Part shown: positions 47,383 through 58,767 of the stretch, one piece after another
How positions within the stretch are numbered: the first letter of the stretch is position 1
How the letters are laid out: each line of letters begins with the position of its first letter
Assembly (NCBI GenBank): GCA_024509875.1
Contig: JAMPIV010012421.1
Location: 372,001-436,000 of the forward strand
Direction: 5' to 3'
Source: Oreohelix idahoensis
Taxonomy: Eukaryota > Mollusca > Gastropoda > Stylommatophora > Oreohelicidae
Length of the DNA stretch: 64,000 nt
Made by a program: the position numbers and the translations under genes
The notes under the pieces: model-generated
What the model was told of the DNA's origin: nothing
Databases searched by the model: none
Seen by the model: only the letters and a program-made list of their open reading frames with translations

Positions 47383-50300
47383 TCAATGGGTCGCAGCAAT
47401 GTCATATCCTTGAGAATCGGGCAGGTCTGTCTGTGTACATCTCGACAGAACATCTGCAAGCACATTGGACTTGCCCTCAATAGGTCGAATGATATAGTCA
47501 TATATTTGCAAATTAATTGCATAACGTGCGACTCGTGCGTTTTTCATGTTGGATTTTTGAAGGAACGACAGGGCCTTCTGGTCTGTCTCAATGATGAAAC
47601 GAGAACCAAGAAGGAAACGCTGAAGCTTTGTGACAGCCCATATGATCGCGAGAAGCTCGCGCTCAATAATTGGATATCTGGTTTCTGTCTTTGTGAGCTT
47701 CCTCGACACAGACATCACTGGATGAAGCATTCCATCTACTTCTTGCATCAAGGAGCCACCAATACCGTACATCGAAGCGTCTGTCCTGAGAATAAATGGG
47801 AGATGAGGATCAGGGAGTTTTAAAATTGGTGCACATGAAAAGTAATGCTTTAAATGGACTAGAGCTATGTTGCAGGCCTCCGTCCAGACAATTCTATTAG
47901 GGGAGCCTTTCGTAGTTAAAACTCAGACAGGACTGACGTAACTGAAGATAAATGAGGCATAAATTTATTATAGAACTGTATAAGGCCGAGAAGACTCCGC
48001 ACCTGCTTCTTAGTCTTAGGAATTGATAGGTTAAGAATCTTCAAGATAGTTTTTATCCTCAGTTTTCAGAAATCCATGGCCCACTCTGTGACCTAAGAAA
48101 GAAATTTCTTTGAAACCTATTTGAACTTTCGAAGGATTCGCTGTCAGATTATTAGAGCGAAGAATTTCGAGAAGAGATTTCAATCCAGAAACATGTTCGT
48201 CCCAAGAGTTGTGGAACAAACAAATGTCATCTATATAGGAGATGATATCAGACCTATGAGAAAATAGTTTCCTCATCATCCGAACGAAAGTCGCTGGTGC
48301 GTTTACCAAGCCAAAGCACATGAAATTATACTGAAAGAGACCCTTAGGGGTAGCAAAAGCAGTGAAAGGTTTTGCGTTTTCCGTGAGAGGTATTTGCCAA
48401 TAACCCTTGGCTAAGTCAAATTTGCTAAAGTAGGTTGCTTTAGAAAGTTTTGACAGTAATTCGTCGAGAACTGGCATTGGCTCTGCGTCAGACTCGGTTA
48501 TGGAATTGAGTTTACGAAAATCCATGCATAATCTGATATTATTATCCTTCTTCTTGACTATAACCATTGGGAAAGAATAAGCAGACTCTGATGGTGCAAT
48601 AATGTTAAGCTGTAACATTTGACCTAATTCTTTTTCAACCTGATCCTGAAAGTGGATAGGGATAGGGTAAGGCTTTAATTTAATAGGTTTGTGATCTGTG
48701 AGTCTAATATCGTGAGTGATTATAGACGTTCGGCCTGGAATATTAGACAGAACTTGCTGATATGATTCTAGAATAGAAAGAATTTGAGATTGTTGTTCGT
48801 TGGATAGATCCGGACAAATAGATACATTTACCCATGATTCTGTCGGATAAAGAGACATGACAGGAAGTTGCAAAGGTACATCATGAAAAGAAGTGGGTTC
48901 TTCTTGAATCACTGACAATGAAGAGTAAGATGAAGGATGATCAGTGATTACTTCATTAACAGCATCTAAGATAGGTTTGAGATATTCAGGTCTATCATGG
49001 AATTGTTTGAGCATGTTGATGTGAAAGGTTTTATTCTTGCCTTTCACGTCAAGAATGTAATCAACATCTGTCAATTTTGAAATAATTTCATATGGACCAC
49101 TCCACGAAATGAGAAGGCTATTCTCTCTCGTTGGTAGCAGGACGTAAGCTTTGTCTCCAGGAAGTAATTTCCTTAACTTTTTCCAACGGTTTTGAAGAGA
49201 TCTAGCTTTTTCTTTTGCCTTTTCAGATGAATCAGTCGCTATTTTCCAAGCGTCTATAAGTGTCTTTCGTAGATTCACCACATACTCATAGGATGACTGG
49301 CATTCCTGAGTCATCTCCGAACCTGTAAGTAATTGTTTTATTATCGACATGGGTCCTCGTGGTGGAGCACCATACATGAGCTCAAAAGGCGAGAACCCAG
49401 TGTGTTCGTTTGGGACTTCCCGATAAGCGAACAGCACTGCTGGGAGCACTCTATCCCAGTCTTGTGGATACGTCGTGGTAACTTTCCCCAGTATTTGTTT
49501 CAGCGTTTTATTTAAACGTTCTATCATGCCATTTGACATAGGATGATAAACAGAGCTAAGAGATCTATCAATATTGCATAGTTTCATGACATGCGACATG
49601 ACATCTGACACAAACTGTGTTCCCCTATCTGATAAAATATTGTCAGGGAACCCCACTCTCGTAAAAATGAGGAATAGTGCATCAGCTACATCGGTGGTAG
49701 CAATGTGTTTAAGAGGTATTGCCTCCGGCCACCTGGTGCACATATCAATACAGGTGAGGACATATCTATGACCTCTGGCTGACGGAACTGACAGTGGACC
49801 TATTAAGTCTATGGCCATTTTTTCGAATGGTCGCACCGAAATATCCGCAGCCTGAATAGGTGCATTATGGTAAGCACCCTTTGTAGCCACTTGTTGGCAT
49901 GTCTTGCACTAACGACAAAATAATTTGACATCCCTGACTACTCCAGGCCAATAAAAATGCTGTAAGACTCTATATTTCGTCCTAGCAAAGCCCATGTGGC
50001 CTGCACAGTTTGTATCATGCGCATGTCTGAGAATGTAAGGTCGAATATTGGTTGGTACCATAATTTGCTGCTGTACCGATGTAGCATCTCTAGCATTACG
50101 AATTAATATGTCATTTTTAATTGTATACCAAGGTTGTGACCTTTCCGAGCAACCGACATCATCTGATTTTACCAATTTGAAAAATCTTTTTAAAGAATTG
50201 TCATTCTTTTGCATATCAATAAATGATGTCTTCGTTAACATCGGTATAAGATGTTGATCTTCCTCCTTGTCATGACTGTTAGTCATTTCTTCTTCCTCTT

Positions 50301-50614
50301 GAGCCTGTGCCTGTGCTCTTGTAACGACCATATTAGCGAGTAGTATATGCTGACGTTCCCAGATTTCTATATCTTGGAGTGAACACGCTTTTATACCCAC
50401 AATATTGCCCATGATTTATGTCAGCAATTGGTTCCTGTAATAAACAAGCTTTCACTTGACCTGAGAAAAATGGAGTATCAATGTGCACAATGGCCACAGG
50501 ATAGAATTCCACCGTGCCTCCAAATAGGACACATTTTACATTCTCCCCGGTGCAGCAAGATGGGTCTACCAACGATTTGCGTACTCCAACAGTTGTGCAA
50601 CCTGTATCACGCAA
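47383..50614 (-). pseudogene. pol: Gypsy copy 2 pol: protease, integrase, RT, RNase H
   Basis: Protease: LRDTGCTTVGVR (50,614 down). After a 1-base shift near 50,420, the integrase zinc finger follows (HAHDTNCAGHMGF...C*CKTCQQ, with a TAG at 49,906-49,908). The integrase core has MAIDLIGP, LSDRGTQF and NGMIERLNKTLK, and a GPY-type module (WSGPYEII). The same frame runs into RT: VKKKDNNIRLCMDFRKLN, FDLAKGYWQIPL and YIDDICLF. A shift near 48,045 in an A run and a stop near 47,930 precede RNase H (RTDASMYGIGGSLM, ERELLAIIW, IETDQKAL). All domains are recognisable and parallel to copy 1, at clearly lower sequence identity, so the two are different families of one clade. Confidence 0.85.
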
Positions 50615-50630
50615 GACTGAAACTAGTTGA

Positions 50631-52238
50631 TTATTTAAAAAAACCCCTGTGAAACATTAGCGAGCCTTTCCCATCATGCGAGGCTAATGCAGGTAACAAC
50701 GCGGGCACAGGATGACCGCAGGAAAGTCTGGAGACCACATCTGGCTGAAACAGAGTGCTGCATTCTGAACAATTTGATGGATTAAATAAATCAGCTGCAC
50801 ACGCATTTGCAATATTTGTGTTTTCCCCATTGGGATTAACTGCTCCTGTGTTACTACTCGTATTATGATTCCAGTTCGAGTTTTTTCGATCCATGCTCCG
50901 AGAGCGATTAAAGTTGTTATTACCCCGGTAATAATTCCGACTCTCTCTACCATTCTGAGGATTATTAGAATGTTGAGGACACGTACAACCTGGGCAGTGT
51001 TGAGATGGAGGAGAGTTTTGGTTGTTCTTTGTATAATAGGATCTGTCTCCTCTGTTCATGTAGGTATTATCAGATCTACGCCATCCTCTGTTAGATTGAA
51101 AGTAACCCTGTGATGGTCTATTTCCATCAAAATATCGTTGGGAGTTTCTCTGATATTGATAAGGTTGATTGCCAAAATTGTACCGTCCTCGGAAAGATCC
51201 ACTATTTCGGTCATTATTCCTGCCAAAATTTCTATCCATACTTTGCGATCGAGCTCTAGGGTTGTTTATCTGCACTGAATGAGCTGATGCAACAGGTAAT
51301 GCCTCTTTAATAGTAGAGTTGTTCACACTCTTCCCTGGGTGTGCCGTCATAAACTGGCGCCCTAACAACTCAAGGGATTGTAACGATTCTGGCTTCCGTT
51401 CATGTAAATAGGCCAAAAAAATCAGGGCTAATGGAAGAAAGTACTTTGTCTCTCAACATAAGGTCCATCAAGTCCTCATATGTATGTTTGATTTTAGCCA
51501 ACTCAATCCAACGATTGAAGCATAACTTTATAGTTGAAATAAACTCACTGAAGTCCTTGTTGCTTTCGGGTGTGAGTTTTTTAAATCTTAGCCTGTATCC
51601 ATTCTCGTCTAATTGATACTTTCTTAAAAGTAATGTTTTAGCTGCCTCATAAGATTTTATGTTTTCCTCATCCATTGTTGACACAGCTGTCAACGCTTCA
51701 CCTGTCAGTAATGACATTAAATGTATCACCCATGATGATTTTTCCAGTTTGTATTCCTCACACACTGTCTGGAATCGGTTTAGGAAGCACGAAATGTCGT
51801 CTATATTTTGATTAAATTTAGGTAAGAGAAGCTTAAATGATGAAGCATGTTCTCTCTTGACCGAACCTGCCCCTTCTTGATTACTCTGTTTATTACTAGC
51901 TTCCAATTTGAGTCTCTCCAACTCTACAGAAGCCATTTTTTCTTCATGCAGAAATTGGGCTTTCTTAGCCTCTAAATCTATCTCATCTTGTCTTTCGGCC
52001 TTTCGTCTATTTCATCTTGTCTTTTCTTTTCTTCAAATTCTTCTTGTCTTTTCTTTTCTGCTATTTTTTCTAACTGAATTCGTTCATCTTTTTCGATCTC
52101 TCTCATTCTTGCTCTCTCATCTCTCTCCAGTTTCTTTTCTTCTCTTTCCAGTTGCTCCATGGCAAACTCTTTAAGCTCCTGGCCTTGCATTCCCATCTCT
52201 TTACCTAGCTGGATAAAATGCTCCAGACAGACAAACAT
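50631..52238 (-). pseudogene. gag: Gypsy copy 2 gag
   Basis: Starts MFVCLEHFIQLGKEMGMQGQ at 52238. A Glu/Arg/Lys-rich coiled coil runs to ~51,900, with a frame change near 51,960-52,000. Then the capsid follows: LLPKFNQNIDDISCFLNRFQ and YRLRFKKLTPESNKDFSEF...DLMLRDKVL, SCAN-like. After a shift in the T7/A7 run at ~51,414, AYLHERKPES leads to an Arg/Asn/Ser/Tyr-rich linker and the C-x2-C-x13-C-x-H module (CSECSTLFQ...CGHPVPAL). The frame joins protease through another homopolymer (T7, near 50,640). It would form the particle shell. Confidence 0.8.
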
Positions 52239-53410
52239 TATGTAACTATTTAATATATATATATATATAAGTTACTTAGTCTGAATATGAATATGGGTAC
52301 TGATGAGCGATAAGCAGCACCAATGCCAATTCGTTAAAATTCAGTACTCTGCAAATGTGACTTAGCAAGTAATCAATGCAAACAAAAAAAATTAGTGTCG
52401 TACACTATAAGACAGAACACGTAGTACACAATAGTGTAGCAACAGAAGAAAATACTAAGGTGTAGAAAAAAAGGATAATGTTTGAAATATATGCTTACAC
52501 TATAAGGTTAGACTAGACAAGACGAATTTACAACGTAAAATCCATATATCAACATAATGATAGCTAGAGAAGACCAACAATAAACGTACAAAAATGCAGA
52601 AAAACTGAATTAAAAAAAAACAACTGACAAATACAAACAACAGTGAAAAAACAGGACAGCACGTCTATAACATAAAGTAAATATAGTATATTCACAAAGA
52701 GCGCTTTCCACACAGCATTTTGAGCCGGGCCTCTTTGAGAAAATATTACATAAATTTCTCTACTGACACCCTTGATTGCAGACCCGTCCGAAGATGAGAT
52801 GTAATTCTGCTTATCAAGGTCCCACAAACCCCAACAAACATAAAACAGATAAACAAAAAGGCTCTACTATAGAATTGTGTAAGACTAAGGCTACAACAAA
52901 CTAGTCCACTTATCTTTTTATGATCCTTCCTCCGAAGTATAAATGCACGTTACAGTATTGTTGCCTCCAACATATGCAATAGGTAGAGCGAAATTTCATT
53001 GATGCAGATTGCTCCCACATGTAGAACTATCCATCTTGTTTCCCTGGTTGAATGACTGTGCTTTGTCTTGACTGCAGAAATGTTGTTTGATTACTTTAAT
53101 TTTTCCTGACGAATCCAACCTTGAACTGCGTAGAGTGATGATAACTTTCGTCTCAAAAATGTTGATGAAGAAAATACGAACTTCTATTGGTAAAGTTCAG
53201 CAAATATTATGATTGAAGTGTGCTGTTTACTCTTTAAGTTTCTTCTTGCCGGCCCTAGTTTGAAGAAAGCCGGTTGGCATAGGTTGCGCAGAAATTTCTA
53301 TTGCTTTCCGATACTGTAAAATTCGTCGATGTGGCTAGGGACAGTAGTATCATTTGATAAAATCTTGTGGGTAGAACGAAATCCCGTGTATACTGGCCAC
53401 CACTTTATAC
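52239..53410 (-). other. Gypsy copy 2 5' leader
   Basis: About 1.17 kb between gag and the upstream LTR, AT-rich, no supported coding frame. Next to the LTR the minus strand reads GTATAAAGTGGTGGCCAGTA; a TGG near the start could begin a primer site, but I cannot match it to a specific tRNA. Confidence 0.45.
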
Positions 53411-54073
53411 TGTTACCTTATACTATTGAAGGCTATTGGGTAACGAGTATATTAATGTGCTGCACTGGTCTTGTAAGATATTTTGATATAATAGACAACA
53501 GTCTCAACAGTAACGTACGGAATGGCCAACTTGAATGATCTCGATCAACAGCTTGTTGTACGTTTTATCACATTTAATATGTCACAATACAACATAAGTG
53601 TACTTCACTTCTTTTGAGAGCATATGATGATATGACGTTACACTAGTAATACAAATGTGATCAGTAGCAGCCATAAGCAATAATGTCGTTGTGCCGGTTT
53701 AAAGTCAGAATGTCTATGTATCGTCTACAACGCCTTCATGCTTTACAAATCCGTATTGATTCAAATCACTTACTGTCCATCTCCTTAAGCCACACATAAT
53801 CAGGCACACATTCTTAATGAATTGAGTCAATTATCCTGACTCTGAAATATTTTATAACAATAAACACTGGTCTGTCGCTCTCACATAAAAATCCATACAC
53901 TTCGAAAAACACCAGCCAGACACAACTGTCCTAACGATCACCTTCGTTCCCCCCGCAGAAGACCCGGTCCACGTCATACACTAAATACCTGTGTCACACA
54001 CATACCACAACTCGCACGCTTTTACAATCGGAGCGTATTTGCGTTCTGCTCCATTGCGCACAGCGATGAATTA
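53411..54073 (-). repeat. 5' LTR of gypsy copy 2, main part
   Basis: Matches 45745-46409 almost base for base. It breaks at cgatgaatta (54,073), exactly where the CACTA element begins. The LTR resumes at 56,092 with ttaccagcctgtgagc... to 56,123. Confidence 0.95.
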
Positions 54074-56091
54074 CACTAGTCAACAACCAAAATGTACCAG
54101 AAATGAAAATAGCTGATCTTAACTAATTTTGGTGTGCTGAAAACGAAAATGACATTAAAAAATGTTGATTGGCTCTAGTTTTCAAGATAAATGCTACTAG
54201 TTTATTTAATTACGGTCAATTTATATATATATATATATATGACGCAACTGTTGTGGGCGATTGCATAATTTTTTCTAATGACCAATAAGAATGTAACTAG
54301 AAGTTGATGATGCAATCCTACCTATGATTACATCACCTTTGTGTATAAATATCTTATCTCTGATAAAATTTTGCCATTAGTTAGCGCATTTGTCCTTATC
54401 AAAAGTATCGTAGTTAGAAATGCCTAGGACATGTGTGAACAGTGCTAATAATTTATGTTATATATGTGGTGAGGTGACATTTGTATCACAAAAACGAAAT
54501 ATAACTAAAGTGATTAAGAAGGCGTACAGTTTGTATTTTGGCTGCAGAATAGGAGATCAAGATAAGAGCTGGGCGCCACATATATGCTGCAATACATGTG
54601 CAGCACATCTTAAACTGTGGTTGACTGGCAAAAGGCAAGCTATGCCTTTTGCAGTCCCAATGATTTGGAGAGAGCCCACTGATCATCTCAACAACTGTTA
54701 CTTTTGCATGGTCCCTCCAATTGGGAAAGGCATATCAAAGAAGAAAAAATGGACTCCGGAATATCCAAACATCCCCTCTGCAATACGTCCGGTACCACAT
54801 GGCGATGACCTACCAGTTCCCAAAATGCGAGAATCATTTTCAGCTGCTTCCACTGATGAAGAAGAGGACATTGGTGGTCCTGAACCATCAACCTCAAGCG
54901 ACCCAGATTTTGAGCAAACTACATCCACTAAACGACACTTAATAACCCAAGGTAAACTGAATGATCTTGTAAGAGATCTGAAGTTACCGAAGAACAAGGC
55001 GGAGCTTTTGGGTTCCAGATTGCAACAGTGGAATCTCCTGGCAGAAGATTTTACAATTTCTGTGTATAGGAACCGCCAGAAGCCGCTTATTACATTCTTT
55101 TTCAAAGAGGGTGACCTTTCTGCGTGCCACAACATTTCTGGTTTAATGGCAGCCCTCAAAATCAATTACATACCGGAAGAGTGGAGGCTTTTCATTGATT
55201 CATCCAAGACGAGTCTTAAAGCTGTTTTGTTGAATAATGGTAATGTGTTATCGTCAATTCCAGTTGGTCACGCAGTTCATATGAAAGAAACTTATGAAAA
55301 CATTAAGCAGCTTTTGAAGTGTATAAATACGATCATCATCATTGGTCACTTTGCGGTGACTTAAAAGTGGTCGCTCTTTTGCTTGGACTACAGGGTGGAT
55401 ACACCAAGTACTGTTACTTTCTCTGTGAGTGGGATAGCCGTGCACGAAGTGACCAATACATCAGAAGATTGGCCAATCAGGCAGTCATTGCAGCCTGGCA
55501 GTAAGAACGTTGAGAACCCAGCACTTGTCGATACCAGCAAGATTTTTTTGCCACTCTTGCACATTAAGCTGGGTCTCATGAAAAACTTTGTCAAGGCAAT
55601 GGAGAAAACAGATGAGGCTTTCAAATACCTCATCTGAAAATTTCCAAGACTGAGTGAAGCTAAAATAAGAGAGGGAGTATTTGTTGGTCCGCAAATTCGA
55701 AAACTTCTTCATGATGACGAGTTTCTTTGCGTGTTGCATGGCAAGAAAAAAGCAGCATGGCTAGCATTTAAGTCAGTGGTGGACAATTTTCTTGGAAACA
55801 ACAGATCTGATAATTACAATGAAATTGTAGAAAATCTCCTTCTGAAGTATAAGAGTCTTGGCTGCAACATGTCTTTGAAAATTCATTTTCTGGATTCTCA
55901 TCTGGATTTCTTTACGTCAAACTGTTGAGCGGTCACTGATGAGCATGGTAATGTAAATTCATCATTAAAAAAAAAACCAGAGCCAATTGGTGAATTTCAT
56001 TATGATATTTGAAATCAGCAAGTCAAAATCAATAAGAAATGGTATATTTAATTTCTGGTACAAATAACTTTTGAAAATATGTTGACTAGTG
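54074..56091 (+). mobile_element. CACTA-ended DNA transposon, 3-bp TSD
   Basis: The left end is CACTAGTCAACA and the right end is TGTTGACTAGTG, perfect 12-bp inverted repeats. A second inverted block, TGTACCAGAAAT, occurs at 54093-54104 and 56051-56062. TTA is duplicated at 54071-54073 and 56092-56094. The uninterrupted LTR at 45745-46437 (gatgaattaccagcc) is the empty site and proves the insertion. CACTA ends with a 3-bp duplication are typical of the CMC (CACTA/Mirage/Chapaev) superfamily. The single coding region is a protein family also present at 20,267-21,946. Length is 2018 bp. Confidence 0.95.
54420..55928 (+). pseudogene. Uncharacterised transposase family, copy B (CMC-like)
   Basis: ATG at 54420. 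The N-terminal ~100 residues have a Cys-rich putative zinc-binding domain (CYICGE, HICCNTCAAHLKLW, NNCYFCMVP). Then come KLNDLVRDLKLPKNKAELLG, WRLFIDSSKTSLKAVLL, VHMKETYEN, SLCGDLKVV, TKYCYFLCEWDSR, LLHIKLGLMKNFVKA, EGVFVGPQIRKLL and MSLKIHFLDSHLDFF. Frames change near 55,325 and 55,450, a TGA interrupts at 55,635, and a TGA follows DFFTSNC at 55,926. Just beyond, DEHG appears but the ERFHQDI...ADYCWML block of copy A is missing, so the C-terminus is deleted. Asp in FIDSS and GDL are candidate catalytic residues. Sitting inside TIRs makes a transposase role strong. Confidence 0.8.
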
Positions 56092-56123
56092 TTACCAGCC
56101 TGTGAGCAAAGTGATAGGTAACA
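56092..56123 (-). repeat. 5' LTR of gypsy copy 2, terminal part
   Basis: ttaccagcctgtgagcaaa... to gtaaca matches 46,406-46,437 with one extra G. It is the outer end of the split LTR, followed by TA repeats. Confidence 0.95.
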
Positions 56124-56145
56124 ATATATATATATATATATATAT
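56124..56145. repeat. (TA)n remnant beyond gypsy copy 2
   Basis: A 22-bp TA run right after the LTR end, the far side of the microsatellite into which the element inserted. Confidence 0.85.
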
Positions 56146-57174
56146 TGAAAAATTGTGATGCAATTAATTTTAAAATACAAATTTTAATTGTAAAAGAACT
56201 GTATTGACACACAATAAAATTAATGACAGTCACAGTTACCCATGAGGATTGTATGCCTCCATTATTTTTTTTTATGTATTATAATATAACTGACTCCAAC
56301 ACTCTTATTAACCAAAAATAGGAAACTTGCATTTCACCTAATTTGATTGCGATTGTTTCAGATTATTGCTATAGAATTTGCCATTTTGTAAACATATAAC
56401 CAACTTGATTTAAAAAAAAAAAAGACAAAGGCAGCCCAATGGCAGATACTGCTGTAGAGTAGTTAAGTGATGAAACAAAAATTTTTGAGCGTGCATTGAA
56501 ATGTATTCATGCATTATCTGCAGACATTGTATGCATCCTGCTTTAAAATTTTTATGTCGGCACATAATTTGGTTTTTTTTGTTTTTAAATTACGTTCAGA
56601 AAGAGCCAACAAATTTTGAGTCTAGGTATACAATTGCAGGCATCACTGAAAGTGGGCAAAACTCATTTTATCAAAAACAAATTTGAATTTTACTGACACA
56701 GTACTGTTACTCCACAGATCTATCAGGTAATGTCATGAAGTTCTTTTCTTGCAAAAAGTTTTAGTGGTGACAGAAAAAAAAAATTATTAACAATATAATA
56801 TTTGTAATCATTTCAGGACTGTTTGGAAGGAAGTAATTCGGAAATAAATTGTTATTACTCATTTCTGACATCCAAAGGAAGTAATCAAACAATAAAAATA
56901 TTAACAAATATATGCGATTAGCGACCAAATAAAAAAATATATTTTGCGACACCATTTAAAATTATTAAATGTATACTATTAGTTTCATAGTATGCAATAC
57001 ACCATGAACAATTAACTTATCGGACAAAAACAAATACTTTTAAAATAATCTTAAAGTTGCATAACTTTTAAATCATACTTAATATGATGCTACAAAACAT
57101 ACAACATTAAAATTTGTTGCGCATGCCATAATTATCTGAAGTTTTTATTATTATTTTTTATTCAATGAATTTCA
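56146..57174. other. Intergenic / putative intron
   Basis: About 1 kb of AT-rich sequence with no coding signal. Its end, tttattcaatgaatttcag at 57,156-57,174, is a plausible splice acceptor for the zinc-finger exon. Confidence 0.4.
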
Positions 57175-57702
57175 GGTGACCATTCCTGTAACCAGCGACC
57201 CCGCCTATACTCTAGTGTTGACATTCCAGATTTTAAAATTATGAACAGTTTCATAAAGAGTGAACCAATGCAAAATGCTGCATTCAATGAAGTGTTGCCA
57301 GAATTCACAGAAAACATTGTGAGTGAAATGAAAGCTGATGAAAGTACGGCAGCTGCAACACTAAATACAGACAATAACATTGAATCAAGATTAAAAGAGG
57401 CACAATCACCGAATGTCACAGACTCTTTGATAATAACTGTAGACATGAATCTGACTCCTGAGATTTATACTGCAGTCTTACAAAATGAAAACTGCAGCAG
57501 GAAATCAACAATAGTCTACGATGATTGTACTCTCAACAGTGAAAGTAAAGATGGTTTTAAATTGTGTGGCAGTATACATTCAGAGAAAATGATAAGTACA
57601 AAAGAGAAACTGTTCAGCTGTCGTGTTTGTGGAGTACAGGTTAGCAAAATATGTGGCCATAATGAACATGAACTTTTACATATGAGAGAAAGTGTTGTAT
57701 AA
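57175..57702 (+). CDS. Zinc-finger gene, N-terminal exon
   Basis: After the acceptor ttttcag, an open frame contains MNSFIKSEPMQNAAFNEVLP from 57241. A ~120-residue acidic, low-complexity stretch without known domains follows, then one degenerate C2H2 finger (FSCRVCGVQVSKICGHNEHE, then LLHMRES) and a stop at 57,700. The SEP-type N-terminus and the finger resemble the linker exons of invertebrate C2H2 transcription-factor genes. Upstream exons are not visible here. The stop separates it from the finger array at 57,869, where the continuation GYLKAHLMQHKEE near 57,820 lies in another frame. It is therefore probably the first part of a broken gene. Confidence 0.6.
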   Translation, partial: GDHSCNQRPRLYSSVDIPDFKIMNSFIKSEPMQNAAFNEVLPEFTENIVSEMKADESTAAATLNTDNNIESRLKEAQSPNVTDSLIITVDMNLTPEIYTAVLQNENCSRKSTIVYDDCTLNSESKDGFKLCGSIHSEKMISTKEKLFSCRVCGVQVSKICGHNEHELLHMRESVV

Positions 57703-57868
57703 GTTATGTGGGTAATATAGAATTAGCTACAAAATCCAGTCTATGTCAACAAGAAAGAATACAAAAAGCCCAGAAGCATTCTAAATATGATCTTATTGGT
57801 ATAGGGGCTGCTCATTTTGGTTATCTAAAGGCACACCTCATGCAGCATAAAGAAGAACTACCTAACAA

Positions 57869-58767
57869 GTGTGGTGGATAATGCTGCATAATAGTGAGAC
57901 ACATTACAAATATGATGTCAGTGGAGCAGAGTTTTGTCAAAGTGATCACAAGGTGACAAATACAGAAGTAGAATCTTACATGTGTGATGAACTTACAGGA
58001 CGAAAACTTCATTTAAAATGGTACAAAGGTCAACATACAGGAGAGAAACCTTATAAGCGTGATGTTTGTGAAGCAGAATTTTCTCAAAATGAAAATTTAA
58101 AGAGTCACCAAAGGATACACACAGGAGAGAAACCTTATCAGTGTGATGTTTGTGGAGCAGGATTTTCTCAGAATGGTGCTTTAAAGAGTCACAAAAGGAC
58201 ACACACAGGAGAGAAACATTATATGTGTGATGTTTGTGGAGCAGAATTTTCTCACAGTGGAGCTTTAAAGAGACACACAAGGACACACACAGGAGAGAAA
58301 CCTTATAAGTGTGATGTTTGTGAAGCAGAATTTTCCCAGAGTGGTGGTTTAAAGAGTCACACAAGGACACACACAGGAGAGAAACCTTATAAGTGTGATG
58401 TTTGTGGAGCAGGATTTTCTCAGAGTGGTAATTTAAAGAGTCACATAAGGACACACACAGGAGAGAAACCTTATAAGTGTGATGTTTGTGGAGCAGAATT
58501 TTCTCGTAGTGGTGCTTTAAAGAGTCACAAAAGGACACACACAGGAGAGAAACCTTTTTAGTGTGATATTTGTGGAGCAGAATTTTCTCAAAATGAACAT
58601 TTAAAGAGTCACAAAAGGACACACACAGGAGAGAAACCTTATAAGTGTGATGTTTGTGGAGCAGATTTTTCTCATAGTGGTGCTTTAAAGAGTCACAAAA
58701 GGACACACACAGGAGAGAAACCTTATAAGTGTGATGTTTGTGGTGCAGAATTTTTTCATAGTGGTGC
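57869..58767 (+). pseudogene. C2H2 zinc-finger array, part 1
   Basis: Tandem 84-bp units encode fingers of the type [21 protein letters not shown] joined by TGEKPYK linkers. The first (YKRDVCEAEF) has lost its first Cys. Six fingers follow in frame to 58,558, where AAG has become TAG ([13 protein letters not shown]). Two and a half more fingers continue in the same frame until the LINE insertion at 58,768 (HSGA|). Such arrays bind DNA sequence-specifically in the nucleus. One nonsense change plus the LINE make it a likely pseudogene, although the first frame could still give a 230-residue six-finger protein. The long minus-strand frame here is an artefact of the repeat. Confidence 0.85.

Noticed and set aside
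53370..53410. tRNA primer binding site next to gypsy copy 2's 5' LTR
   Set aside because: A TGG occurs near the expected place but the following bases do not match a tRNA 3' end that I can name.
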